Source of the DNA: Chloroflexota bacterium
GTDB taxonomy: Bacteria > Chloroflexota > Anaerolineae > Anaerolineales > UBA11579
Reading direction: 5' to 3'
Length of the DNA stretch: 64,000 nt
Assembly (NCBI GenBank): GCA_018662365.1
Contig: JABJGH010000053.1
Location: 18,760 to 82,759 of the forward strand
Made by a program: the position numbers and the translations under genes. The notes beneath the pieces are model-generated. The model saw only the letters and a program-made list of their open reading frames with translations. It ran no database searches and had not been told where the DNA came from. Shown piece by piece: positions 47,653 to 57,546 of this stretch. How positions within the stretch are numbered: position 1 is the first letter of the stretch; every line of letters begins with the position of its first letter.

Positions 47653-49149
47653 ATGGATAACAACAGCGCACCTCGAAACCGAAGCTTACTGTACATCATT
47701 CTTGGAATTTCAATTACACTCGTAATTTGTGTGGGCGTATTTGCCTTTGCAGGATTTGGATTGTCTCAATGGTTTGATAAATCGAGTATTGATCTCAATA
47801 ACCTAGCAGAAATTATTGAAAACCCAGTAGATATTCTACAGGAAAATTCCTCACAAGAATCTGCAGAGTTAGATCTCGAAAATATATTTATTCCATTCTG
47901 GGAAAGTTATGAGCATCTTCATCACTTTTTTATTGATCAACCGATTAACGATAGCATGTTATCTGATGGAGCCATTGAAGGTGTTCTAGCCTATCTGGAT
48001 GAGGAAAATATCGACATTGATTTAATTATTGTTCCAGAAGATGCCCCTAGTCCAGGATCTTTATCAAAACAGGCAAAAACGCCCAAGGATGCTAAGGATG
48101 CATTTTTATCTTTTTGGGAAGTTTGGCAAAAATTATTATACGCGGATATAGAAGATAATTTATCTTACGACTTCGTAATGCAATATGCCTTAAGTTATAT
48201 GGCATTAGCCTTAGACGATCCATACACCTCTTATTTAGACCCGGTTCAATATCATATGAACCAGGAAGTTTTAGACCCTGCTGGTTATGAGGGAATTGGT
48301 GCCTGGGTCGATACCACAACCGAATATATTACGATTATCAGCCCAATGGATGACTCTCCTGCTGAAAAGGCAGGGCTTCGTCCGGATGATAAGATCATTG
48401 CGATTGACGGGGAAGACATGACCGGTGTGGATGGAAGTTTAGCCCTAAGAAAAGTATTGGGCCCAGCGGGTTCGATCGTCACTTTGAGAATCCTCAGGGC
48501 TGACCTAGATCCATTTGATGTTGAGATTAAAAGAGCTAATATTCAAACTCCTGCGATTCGCAGCGAAATACTTGAAAATGATATTGCTTACTTAAGAATT
48601 TTTTCCTTTTCTGTCAATAGTCCTGAAGAGGTTCGGGCTACTTTAGAAGATTTGCTTGCAAATGATCCTAAAGGATTAATTTTGGATGTTCGATTTAATC
48701 CTGGTGGTTATGTCAATCAAGTCATCCAAATTACATCCGAATTTTTGACCTCCGGGAATGTATTGTTTGAGCAATATGGGGATGGAGCGAAAGATACATT
48801 TGAAGTGCTTCCAGGAGGGATTGCTCAAGATATCCCCATGGTTTTATTGGTAAACGAAGGGTCTGCCTCAGCCTCAGAAATTTTAGCTGGCGCCTTGCAA
48901 GATCAAAATCGAGCGATACTTGTCGGAGAAACCACTTTTGGGAAAGGCTCAGTTTTGGTCAACGTGCCGTTGTCCAATGAACAGGGGTCCATAAGCATTA
49001 CCGTAGCAGATTGGCTTTCCCCAAATGGCCGACATATTCAAGATGTCGGTATCGATCCTGATTATTTTGTTGAATTTACTCAAGAAGATGCAGATGCTGG
49101 GATTGATCCCCAACTAGACAAAGCAATTGAGTTACTTAGTACACCTTAA
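47653..49149 (+). CDS. S41-family C-terminal processing peptidase
   Basis: PDZ AGLRPDDKIIAIDGEDM; catalytic NEGSASASEILAGALQDQNRAILVGETTFGKGSV. Confidence 0.93.
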   Translation: MDNNSAPRNRSLLYIILGISITLVICVGVFAFAGFGLSQWFDKSSIDLNNLAEIIENPVDILQENSSQESAELDLENIFIPFWESYEHLHHFFIDQPINDSMLSDGAIEGVLAYLDEENIDIDLIIVPEDAPSPGSLSKQAKTPKDAKDAFLSFWEVWQKLLYADIEDNLSYDFVMQYALSYMALALDDPYTSYLDPVQYHMNQEVLDPAGYEGIGAWVDTTTEYITIISPMDDSPAEKAGLRPDDKIIAIDGEDMTGVDGSLALRKVLGPAGSIVTLRILRADLDPFDVEIKRANIQTPAIRSEILENDIAYLRIFSFSVNSPEEVRATLEDLLANDPKGLILDVRFNPGGYVNQVIQITSEFLTSGNVLFEQYGDGAKDTFEVLPGGIAQDIPMVLLVNEGSASASEILAGALQDQNRAILVGETTFGKGSVLVNVPLSNEQGSISITVADWLSPNGRHIQDVGIDPDYFVEFTQEDADAGIDPQLDKAIELLSTP

Positions 49150-49177
49150 TATTATTGACTAATATATGGAGATAAAC

Positions 49178-49864
49178 ATGTTTTTCAGTTTTAATTATTG
49201 GCTTTTTATGCTTCCAGCAATGATCCTTATGTTTGCGACCCAATGGTATGTAAATTCTACCTATAAAAAATGGAACAAAGTGAAGAATTATCGCGGTGTC
49301 TCAGGGATGGAAGCTGTCCAGCAGATGATTCGATCTGCAGGCCTTTACGATATTTCGGTAGAAGAAGTTGGGGGGAAATTATCTGATCATTATGATCCCA
49401 GAAAGAAGGTCCTAAGACTTTCTTCTGGTGTTTCCCAAGGAAACTCAGTTGCTTCTTTGGCTATTGCTGCTCACGAATTAGGGCATGCACAACAAGATCA
49501 GGAAGAATACTTACCCTTAAAATTACGAGCAGCAATGGTGCCGATGGTCAATATTGGGTCTTACCTCGGTTGGATTTTAATTTTTGCAGGACTATTATTG
49601 AATTTCCTAAATTTATCTTATTTGGGATTGCTAATTTTTGCGGGTGGTGCGGCATTCGCTTTACTCACATTGCCCGTTGAATTAAATGCGTCATCTCGTG
49701 CAAGAAAAATCCTCACAGATTCTGGATTAGCGGTCGATGACGAAGAACTTCGGGGCGTGGGAAGTGTGCTCAATGCCGCCGCCCTAACTTATGTAGCTGG
49801 ATTAATTACCGCAATTCTTCAATTACTATATTATGCGTCCCTAATTTCAGGTAGACGACGATAA
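49178..49864 (+). CDS. Zinc metallopeptidase, YugP family
   Basis: AAHELGHAQQ (HExxH), TM segments; start at second Met (49178) with SD GGAGAT inside the longer ORF. Confidence 0.9.
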   Translation: MFFSFNYWLFMLPAMILMFATQWYVNSTYKKWNKVKNYRGVSGMEAVQQMIRSAGLYDISVEEVGGKLSDHYDPRKKVLRLSSGVSQGNSVASLAIAAHELGHAQQDQEEYLPLKLRAAMVPMVNIGSYLGWILIFAGLLLNFLNLSYLGLLIFAGGAAFALLTLPVELNASSRARKILTDSGLAVDDEELRGVGSVLNAAALTYVAGLITAILQLLYYASLISGRRR

Positions 49865-49879
49865 AAAGGGAGTGGACTC

Positions 49880-50215
49880 ATGACAATATTATCATTGACA
49901 GAATATCAACAATTTGCAGCTAGAACTGCTGGGGCTGGAAAAAGTGGGGACGAACGTTTGATCATTGCAGCCTTAGGGTTGGCGGGTGAAGCTGGAGAAT
50001 TTGCAAACCTCATCAAAAAGAAAACGGCTCACGGCCATGATATTAAAAATGAAGAAATAGCTGAGGAACTAGGAGATGTACTCTGGTATTTAGCAGAAGC
50101 GGCCACCTCATGCGGATTAGATTTGTCAGAGATAGCCCAAAACAACGTGGAAAAATTAAAATCTCGCTACCCAGATGGCTTTTCTCAAGAGCGTAGTATA
50201 AATAGGGAAAAATAA
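49880..50215 (+). CDS. MazG-like nucleotide pyrophosphohydrolase
   Basis: AALGLAGEAGEFANLIKKKTAHGHDIKNEEIAEELGDVLWYLAEAA (ExxE...ExxD). Confidence 0.9.
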   Translation: MTILSLTEYQQFAARTAGAGKSGDERLIIAALGLAGEAGEFANLIKKKTAHGHDIKNEEIAEELGDVLWYLAEAATSCGLDLSEIAQNNVEKLKSRYPDGFSQERSINREK

Positions 50216-50253
50216 TAGCCATTAAATATAATTACATTGAAATTTTTGGGGGA

Positions 50254-50631
50254 TTATTCTGCGTGAATCTTTTCAACCAAGCGCAACGTATCAAGCAACT
50301 GTTCGGGGGCAATTTTCTTTTCCAAAATAAATTTTATTCCAATTCTAGAAAGAGCCAGTTCTGTTGCAGCATCCACAACTGCTGCCAACACAATGATGAT
50401 CATGGAGGGCAATAATTCTTGGAGAGCAGCCAAACTATCGATGCAAAGATTCCCATTGACATATGGATCAATTAATAAGATTTCGGGTTTACACAATAGA
50501 ACATGACTCTTAGCCTTGTCGAGGGTAACAGCTTTACAAAGCTCAAAATCAGTTTCCTGAACTAATAAATTTTCTATTTGTTGAAGAACACCTTGGTGAT
50601 CATCGACAATTAATACATGTGTTTTTCGCAT
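50254..50631 (-). CDS. Single-domain response regulator receiver protein
   Basis: VLIVDDHQG, ILLIDPYVNG, FILEKKI; 125 aa, no output domain. Confidence 0.85.
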   Translation of the reverse strand: MRKTHVLIVDDHQGVLQQIENLLVQETDFELCKAVTLDKAKSHVLLCKPEILLIDPYVNGNLCIDSLAALQELLPSMIIIVLAAVVDAATELALSRIGIKFILEKKIAPEQLLDTLRLVEKIHAE

Positions 50632-50757
50632 ATATTGTTTGACTTCTAAAAATTATTTTATGAGTATATCTTTTAAAAAGTATAGCTACTCCCCATGAAA
50701 TTTCTATAGAGGCAGATGTCCTTAGTGAGAGGGGACAAACATCCTGATAAATAAATA

Positions 50758-52113
50758 TTATTTTATTGGAATATTGAGATAAACTTCTGTTCCCCCACCC
50801 TCGAACTGACCCACACTAATTTCCCCATTTAATATTGAAGCCCGTTCAGACATATTTTTCAAACCATTTCCACTTGAATTTCTCAAAGCATCTTCGTGTA
50901 TCGAGACGCCATTATCTCTAATCCGCATTTCAAATCTGCCATTATTATTTTCGAGGGAGATATCGAGGCTGGAAGCCCGAGCATGCTTTTGAACATTGGT
51001 TAATGCTTCCTGAGCAATTTGCAAGATTTCGATAGTTTGCTCCGAGGATAATTTTTCTGGATCGATTTCATCAATATCCACATCAACGTTCATGAAGGTA
51101 TTTGCTCGCAAAGCCCTAGCTAACTCTTCAATTCCCTGAACTACATTTCTACCTTGAAAATGCTGGGGTCGAAGATCTAAAATATAATTTCTAATATCGC
51201 TAATTGCATTATTTAATGAAATGATAGACTGCGTAATTTTTTCCTTGGAACTTTCAGGCTCAGAAACTAAACGCCTTTTCACATCCTCCAATATTAATCC
51301 GACCGCATAGATCGATTGGATGGTGCCATCATGCAGGTCCATGCCAAATCTTTCACGTTCCTCGAGCACCGCTAAGTCTTGAATTTGGCGGTATAACCTC
51401 GCATTTTCAATGGCGATAGCCGCTTGAGTTGCAAACATTTCCAATACTTGCTGATCTTCCTGAGTATAGGGGATTACTTTAGGGTTTTTTGAATAGGCAT
51501 CGTCCAGTTTTTCAGAAAGATACAGATCCCCGATCACTTTCCCTTTTATCCTCACTGGCACACCTACCAGGTTATCCATTTTAGGGTGAGCTTCTGGAAA
51601 TCCAGAATGTTTTTCGTGGGAAACAATATCGTCTACTAAAAGAGGTTTCCCTTCTTGCATTAAAACCTTAAACAATCCTTTTCCATGGGGAGGTTCTCCG
51701 ATGGTGTTTTTTTCATCTAAGGAAATACCAGAGGTGATAAATTGTTCAAAATATGTCCCATCTTCATTCAAAACACCCAGGGCACAATATCGAGAATTAA
51801 TTAATCCTCGGCTAATATCTACGACTTTTTGCAATACTAGACTGAGATCCAATTCGGTGGTTAGGGCCAATGAGGCTGAATTTAAAGCTTCTAATTGTTT
51901 TGCTCTTCTTCTGATTTCCTCTTCACGGTTATCAATAAATCCGAAAACCCAGGTTGAGAATACTCCTGCACCGAGAGAAATCACGAGTAAAGCTGATAAT
52001 ATCCCCCAAAATGAAAAATAACCTTTAAAAAAATAGTCAATTGTTGATAGAAGAGCGACAAAAAAACCAACGGGCAAAACAATGGTCAACCATCTCAATA
52101 GACGTTTATTCAT
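50758..52113 (-). CDS. Sensor histidine kinase, TM-GAF-HisKA_3-HATPase (NarL/LiaS type)
   Basis: RERFGMDLHDGTIQSIYAVGLILEDVKRRL; IRDNGVSIHEDALRNSSGNGLKNMSERASILNGEI. Confidence 0.93.
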   Translation of the reverse strand: MNKRLLRWLTIVLPVGFFVALLSTIDYFFKGYFSFWGILSALLVISLGAGVFSTWVFGFIDNREEEIRRRAKQLEALNSASLALTTELDLSLVLQKVVDISRGLINSRYCALGVLNEDGTYFEQFITSGISLDEKNTIGEPPHGKGLFKVLMQEGKPLLVDDIVSHEKHSGFPEAHPKMDNLVGVPVRIKGKVIGDLYLSEKLDDAYSKNPKVIPYTQEDQQVLEMFATQAAIAIENARLYRQIQDLAVLEERERFGMDLHDGTIQSIYAVGLILEDVKRRLVSEPESSKEKITQSIISLNNAISDIRNYILDLRPQHFQGRNVVQGIEELARALRANTFMNVDVDIDEIDPEKLSSEQTIEILQIAQEALTNVQKHARASSLDISLENNNGRFEMRIRDNGVSIHEDALRNSSGNGLKNMSERASILNGEISVGQFEGGGTEVYLNIPIK

Positions 52114-52204
52114 TCAAATTCCAATTAATAATCATTTAATGCTATAATCCAATTCGGACAAATTATAGCGTCTTAATCCTATCAGGTCAAACAAAACATA
52201 AAAA

Positions 52205-52873
52205 ATGCTAAAAATACTACTAGTTGATGATCACGAAGTCGTAAGGTTAGGCTTGAATGCATTACTTTCAAATTATCCCGGATTTGAAGTTGTAGCGGAA
52301 GCAGCTAACGCTGACGAGGCCTTAGAAAAAGCTGAAGAATACAAGCCAGATGTCATCATTATGGATGTGCGGTTACCTGGAAAAAACGGAATTGAGGCAA
52401 CTAAAAATATTTTAAAGGTACTCCCCGATACCAAGGTGATCATGCTCACTTCGTTTGCTGAAGATGAACTTTTATTCGATGCAATTAACGCGGGTGCATA
52501 TGGGTATGTATTGAAGCAAATTGGCAGTGATGATCTAATTAGGTCTTTAGAAGCAATTGGACGGGGTGAAGCTTTGATTGACCCCGCTATGACCCAAAAG
52601 GTCTTTAAACGTGTGCGTGAGGCCTCTAGAAGGGCAACGGATGAGGCTTTTTCATCCTTAAGCGATCAAGAAATACGAATTCTTGCCCTTATCTCAAAAG
52701 GACATACAAATAAAGAAATAGCCGCCCAGATTTTCTTAAGTGAAAAAACTGTAAGAAACTATGTGAGTTCAATTCTTTCAAAACTCAATCTTAGGACTAG
52801 GTCTGAAGCTGCGGCTTATGCGGTCACGCACGATATTGCCGATCACTTACCCCCGACTATTCAAAAAAGTTAA
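52205..52873 (+). CDS. NarL/LuxR-family response regulator
   Basis: [85 protein letters not shown]. Confidence 0.95.
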   Translation: MLKILLVDDHEVVRLGLNALLSNYPGFEVVAEAANADEALEKAEEYKPDVIIMDVRLPGKNGIEATKNILKVLPDTKVIMLTSFAEDELLFDAINAGAYGYVLKQIGSDDLIRSLEAIGRGEALIDPAMTQKVFKRVREASRRATDEAFSSLSDQEIRILALISKGHTNKEIAAQIFLSEKTVRNYVSSILSKLNLRTRSEAAAYAVTHDIADHLPPTIQKS

Positions 52874-52879
52874 TTTCTA

Positions 52880-52907
52880 AAAAGACTACCTTCGGTAGTC
52901 TTTTTTC
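52880..52907. terminator. Terminator between convergent genes
   Basis: aaaagactaccttcggtagtctttttt. Confidence 0.85.
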
Positions 52908-52908
52908 A

Positions 52909-53334
52909 TTAATCTTCAAAAGTTTCAAGAATTACCTTAAAAATATCAGAAACAGTAATAATTCCCACAAGTTCTCCATCATCTACAACTGGCACCCCCC
53001 CGATCTTCCTGACCAACATTAATTCAGCCAACTTTCGAATAGTATCCCCAGAAGAAACTGTGACTGGTTCATTTGTCATCACATCAGAAACCTTCAAACC
53101 AGATAATAAAAAATCTGTCTCATATTTTCCAAGGGAACTTACATCCGAGGGTCCGGCTTCGCGAATATCTCCATCGGTAACAATTCCTATCAATTTTCCA
53201 TCTTCTACAACAGGAAGACGCCGGATATCAGATTCCTTCATTAAAATTTCTGCCATCGATAAATGCATGCTTGGGTTGGCTGAATATGGGTTTGGTGTCA
53301 TCCAGTCTTTTACAAATACATTTTTCCTACCCAT
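52909..53334 (-). CDS. Tandem CBS-domain protein
   Basis: VKDWMTPNPYSANPSMHLSMAEILMKESDIRRLPVVEDGKLIGIVTDGDI and VSDVMTNEPVTVSSGDTIRKLAELMLVRKIGGVPVVDDGELVGIITVSDIF. Confidence 0.93.
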   Translation of the reverse strand: MGRKNVFVKDWMTPNPYSANPSMHLSMAEILMKESDIRRLPVVEDGKLIGIVTDGDIREAGPSDVSSLGKYETDFLLSGLKVSDVMTNEPVTVSSGDTIRKLAELMLVRKIGGVPVVDDGELVGIITVSDIFKVILETFED

Positions 53335-53434
53335 CCTACAACTCCTAAAAAAAACACTTCAAAAAATATATACAAATTAGTACACAATGATGTTTTGCTT
53401 ATATATATCACAATCAGACAAGCTGAACAAATAA

Positions 53435-53470
53435 AAAGACCTTATGAAATTCATCTCATAAGGTCTTTTA
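53435..53470 (-). terminator. Terminator of the TenA/CADD-like gene
   Basis: aaagaccttatgaaattcatctcataaggtctttt: stem AAAGACCTTATGA/TCATAAGGTCTTT. Confidence 0.8.
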
Positions 53471-53487
53471 CTAAATATTCTTATATA

Positions 53488-54081
53488 TTAATGAAGAATT
53501 TGTTCCTCGTCGATACCGGTTAAACCATCCCAGAGTGCTTTGCTCATCTCTTCACATGCCATAATGGCTTTTTCTTGGTCTTCTTTGGATAAACTTTCCA
53601 TAAGATTGATCAATTTTTCGGCCTCATGGTGGTTATGAGTATGTTCAATAAAATATTCATCTGCTTCACTAGATAAGTCATAGAATTTCCTTAACCCATC
53701 TAGTTTTGAAGTAGCAGTTTCTGGTTGTTGAACTTCAAATGCATACAATGCGCCAATGGCCGTCTCGGGAGAATTAAATAATTTATTTGTAGAATCGATA
53801 AGACTTTGGATTTCATTGATTTTCGATACCCCGATCTTGGTACCTAATGAATTTGCAAATTTTTCCCAAAGTTCAATGTGTTCTTCTTCTTCCTCTACCG
53901 TATGATGGTCATTTAATGTTTTCCAGCCCATTGGCATTAAACTTATAAATGCACCATATTCTTCTGCATATCTCTTTAACTTCTCAACAGGCATTTTACC
54001 CTCACTCCATTTTTCATAAAAGGGATGTGACAAAATGCGATATTGGTCAACCTTTTGGTCTAATTTTTCTTGAATTGACAT
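53488..54081 (-). CDS. TenA/PqqC/CADD-like heme-oxygenase-fold protein
   Basis: ALYAFEVQQPETATSKLDGLRKFYDLSSEADEYFIEHTHNHHEAEKL resembles the helical TenA/CADD superfamily; start ATG 54081 behind GGAGG. Confidence 0.7.
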   Translation of the reverse strand: MSIQEKLDQKVDQYRILSHPFYEKWSEGKMPVEKLKRYAEEYGAFISLMPMGWKTLNDHHTVEEEEEHIELWEKFANSLGTKIGVSKINEIQSLIDSTNKLFNSPETAIGALYAFEVQQPETATSKLDGLRKFYDLSSEADEYFIEHTHNHHEAEKLINLMESLSKEDQEKAIMACEEMSKALWDGLTGIDEEQILH

Positions 54082-54165
54082 GTCATCCTCCAACAGTTTT
54101 AGTTTTTGATGGGTTAATATTACCAAATTTGTCCGAATTATCAATGGAATCAAGTCTTTGTTAAA

Positions 54166-54191
54166 TAAAAAAAGCTCAATTCTTTGAGCTA
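54166..54191 (-). terminator. Terminator downstream of the polyprenyl synthase gene
   Basis: Minus strand GCTCAA-AGAA-TTGAGC-TTTTTTT. Confidence 0.75.
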
Positions 54192-54217
54192 TTGGTAATA
54201 TTTTTTTATTAAATTAA

Positions 54218-55282
54218 TTAAAAATCTCGGTCGACGATATACCTAGCTAAATCCTCTAATGCTTTACGCTCTTCGCTCATCGGTAATTCGTTGAGAGAAG
54301 CTAAGCCTCGACTTACATATTTTTTAGCTTGACTTAGGGATTTTTCAACTGCCCCACTTTCCCTGATCGAACTGACCAAACGAGTCATTAGCGCATCATC
54401 CCCGTTTCCACCATTCAGCGCTCGCATAAAATCTTCATCATTGGGGTTTTCTTCAATATATATTAAGGCTGGCAAAGTCACTAGTCCCTGCCGTAAATCT
54501 GAGGCAACAGGTTTTCCCACATTTGCTTGAGCGCCGGTGAAATCTAAAATATCATCCACGATCTGGAAAGCCATACCAATTTCATAACCAAAGGTTTTCA
54601 TAATTGATGATAATTCATCTTTGCCTTCACTCAGGTATATTGGGGCTACCGTTGCTAATTCAAACATTGAAGCAGTCTTGGCATATATCCTTTCAAAATA
54701 ATCATCCCGGCTTACCAAACCACGGCTTTTGAACATCTGAGTAATTTCACCATTCACAATATCCGAAAGGGTTTGAGCAAATAAATTCATTACTTCGATC
54801 GAGTCGGTTTCAGCCGCTAACTTTGCTGCCCGTGCAAAAATAAAGTCACCCGTTAAGATGGTTGCCGCTGGGGACCATTTTGAATTAAGCGTAGGATTAC
54901 CTCTTCGCAATAAAGCCCCATCGATCATGTCATCATGCACCAGAGTTGCAGTATGGAGCATTTCAACGGCTGCAGCTAAGGTGATCGTTCTTTGTAAATC
55001 TGACCCTAGCATTTCGCCAGCTAATAAACATAATATCGGGCGGACTCTTTTTCCGCCGGAAGCCAATAAGTGTTCAACTGCGGATTTTAGGTCGGGATGA
55101 TGTCCCACAGATTGATCGCGCATTCTTTCTTCCACTTGCGGAAGATATTGTTGGACTGGGGTTTTAAAATTGATCGTTGTCAAAGAATTAATTCCAATTA
55201 AATAGTTTTTCAGCATTCTCGGCTGTTTTATTGGCAACTTCCTCGATAGAAAGCTCCCTAATTTCTGATATTTTGTTCGCAA
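54218..55282 (-). CDS. Polyprenyl (trans-isoprenyl) diphosphate synthase
   Basis: GGKRVRPILCLL, LVHDDMIDGALLRRG (DDxxD), FQIVDDILDF. Start uncertain: the track start overlaps tatD; the real start is probably near 55183-55216. Confidence 0.92.
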   Translation of the reverse strand: MRTKYQKLGSFLSRKLPIKQPRMLKNYLIGINSLTTINFKTPVQQYLPQVEERMRDQSVGHHPDLKSAVEHLLASGGKRVRPILCLLAGEMLGSDLQRTITLAAAVEMLHTATLVHDDMIDGALLRRGNPTLNSKWSPAATILTGDFIFARAAKLAAETDSIEVMNLFAQTLSDIVNGEITQMFKSRGLVSRDDYFERIYAKTASMFELATVAPIYLSEGKDELSSIMKTFGYEIGMAFQIVDDILDFTGAQANVGKPVASDLRQGLVTLPALIYIEENPNDEDFMRALNGGNGDDALMTRLVSSIRESGAVEKSLSQAKKYVSRGLASLNELPMSEERKALEDLARYIVDRDF

Positions 55283-55985
55283 TAAAACTTACATAGCTGG
55301 GTTCGTTTCGTTGACCTCGAAAACGCTGCGGTGTAAGATACGGCGAATCTGTTTCAATTAATAATTTTTCAATGTCACATCTTGCAACAACTTCTCTAAG
55401 AATTTTAGCATTTTTATAAGTTACTGGGCCAGAAATGCTTAGAAAAAAGTTTATTTCATTCGCCTGTTTTGCATCCTCAACATTTCCAGAAAAGGAGTGA
55501 AGTACTCCTGGTCTCGAAACCAGGTCGGATTCAGATTCGGTCAGTTTTGCAAACCATCGCTTTAGCATGGCCAATGTATCCTCTGTAGCTTCTCGATTAT
55601 GGATTACAACGGGTAGATCCATTTCCATCGCAAGCTCCAACTGCTGAAAGAAAATCTTGGCTTGTTTTTCTTTGGGAGTTTTGTCCCAATAGTAATCAAG
55701 ACCAATTTCTCCAATCGCAACCACTTTAGGATGCGAAGCCATTTCTTCTACTTCTTTTAAAGTTCTGTTTGTCCATCCCATCCCACTGTTGGGTTGCACC
55801 CCTACTGCTACAAAAATTTGAGGATACTTATCTGCCAATTCCAACGCCGATCGACTTGTTTCAATATCAATCCCAGGAATTAAAAACCTTTCAACCCCAA
55901 CATCAAATCCTCTTAAAATTACTTCCTCACGATCCTTATCAAATTGATCTAGGTTTAGATGACAATGCGTATCAGTTAACCGCAT
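55188..55985 (-). CDS. tatD: TatD-family metal-dependent hydrolase
   Basis: MRLTDTHCHLNLDQFDKDRE, AIGEIGLDYYW, VIHNREA, HSFSGN, IETDSPYLTPQRFRG. Confidence 0.95.
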   Translation of the reverse strand: MRLTDTHCHLNLDQFDKDREEVILRGFDVGVERFLIPGIDIETSRSALELADKYPQIFVAVGVQPNSGMGWTNRTLKEVEEMASHPKVVAIGEIGLDYYWDKTPKEKQAKIFFQQLELAMEMDLPVVIHNREATEDTLAMLKRWFAKLTESESDLVSRPGVLHSFSGNVEDAKQANEINFFLSISGPVTYKNAKILREVVARCDIEKLLIETDSPYLTPQRFRGQRNEPSYVSFIANKISEIRELSIEEVANKTAENAEKLFNWN

Positions 55986-55989
55986 TGAT

Positions 55990-57411
55990 CTATTTTAAAC
56001 CTGCTATGCGCAATCCATCTTCAAGGATAGCTTGAACCAAATCCCCATGGGTCGTTTCACAATATACTCGTAATTTTGGCTCCGTACCAGAGAATCTGAT
56101 CAGCAGCCATCCACCATCTTCCAAATAATATTGGAAGCCATCGGTATCATTCAAACTTGTTACCTTCAGTCCACCAATTGTTTCTGGTTTCGCATTTTTC
56201 ACTGTGTTTCTAATTTCTTCGCGATCGCCACTAAATAGGGTGTCAATGCGATCATAATAATGTTCGCCAACCTTGCTGAATAATACATCTAATAATTCGG
56301 TTGGTTTCATTTTCATTTTGACCATCATATCTAAGAAATACAGACCACCCAAAATACCATCTCTCTCTGGCACGTTCCCCCTAAAAGCATAACCACCAGA
56401 TTCTTCCCCACCAATTAAGGCATCGGTTTCGATCATTTTTGGTGCCACATATTTGAAGCCAACACCGGTTTCGTGTACTGGTACATCGTAAATCTCACCA
56501 AGTTTATTAAGCATTTTCGTGGTCGAAAGAGTTTTAACAATCGGTCCTCGCTCTCCACGTACCTCGAGCATATAATATGCGAGCAACCCAAAAACTCGTA
56601 ATTGATTTACAAAGTTACCTTTTTCATCCCCAATGCCCACACGGTCTGCGTCGCCATCCAAGATCAAGACTACATCACCTTGATTAGCTTTCGAAAATTT
56701 CAACCCCGCATCCACGTTTGGGGGAATCGGCTCTGGTCTCAACATTTCAGGAAATGATGGGTTTCGTTCATTATGAATTTCTAATACTTTCGTTCTTCCA
56801 CCCTTCAACAATCTCGTAAACCAGCCTGCGCCATTACCCCACATTGAATCGACCACCACCATTAAACCAGCTTCTTTAATGGGACCTAGATCAATTAATT
56901 TTTTTATGTGTTTTATATAGTCGATAGAGGCATCAAATTTTTCGATCAATCTCTGAAGATCAGCATCCTCATATGAAAGAAACTTTATGTCTTCAACAAG
57001 ATCTGGTATAGCGGCTTCAATTTCCTTCAACCCATCCGGATCGACCGCTCCCCCCATTTCATCGCGAACTTTGAAACCATTATCCTGAGGTGGATTATGG
57101 GAAGCTGTAATATTAATCGCCCCTATTGCCCGCTTAGCTACAACTGCGTATGAGATCACCGGGGTCGGCGTAGCTGTCTCTGTTAGGAATACTTTGAATC
57201 CATTTCCTGCAAGCACCTCAGCAACCGAGGTCGCAAATTTTTCACCTAAAAAGCGCTTGTCATATCCAACTACGATTGCTCTCCCCTTATTTCCTTTATT
57301 CAAATGATAGGTCGCAAAACCTTGCGCACATCGTTTTAAATTTTCAAATGTATATTCTCTGGCGATCATTCCTCGCCATCCATCCGTACCAAAAATTATT
57401 TTATAAACCAT
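55990..57411 (-). CDS. Phosphoglucomutase/phosphomannomutase family protein
   Basis: [63 protein letters not shown]. Confidence 0.95.
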   Translation of the reverse strand: MVYKIIFGTDGWRGMIAREYTFENLKRCAQGFATYHLNKGNKGRAIVVGYDKRFLGEKFATSVAEVLAGNGFKVFLTETATPTPVISYAVVAKRAIGAINITASHNPPQDNGFKVRDEMGGAVDPDGLKEIEAAIPDLVEDIKFLSYEDADLQRLIEKFDASIDYIKHIKKLIDLGPIKEAGLMVVVDSMWGNGAGWFTRLLKGGRTKVLEIHNERNPSFPEMLRPEPIPPNVDAGLKFSKANQGDVVLILDGDADRVGIGDEKGNFVNQLRVFGLLAYYMLEVRGERGPIVKTLSTTKMLNKLGEIYDVPVHETGVGFKYVAPKMIETDALIGGEESGGYAFRGNVPERDGILGGLYFLDMMVKMKMKPTELLDVLFSKVGEHYYDRIDTLFSGDREEIRNTVKNAKPETIGGLKVTSLNDTDGFQYYLEDGGWLLIRFSGTEPKLRVYCETTHGDLVQAILEDGLRIAGLK

Positions 57412-57546
57412 TAAAACTCCAAAAAATCAGATAAATATCTGTGATATTTAGAACGAAATTTATTATATCAGGAATTGATAATTTATTCGAAAAAAATATT
57501 TCATTCAGGGGTCAAATCTATAAAAACAGTTATAATCGGTGTGATG

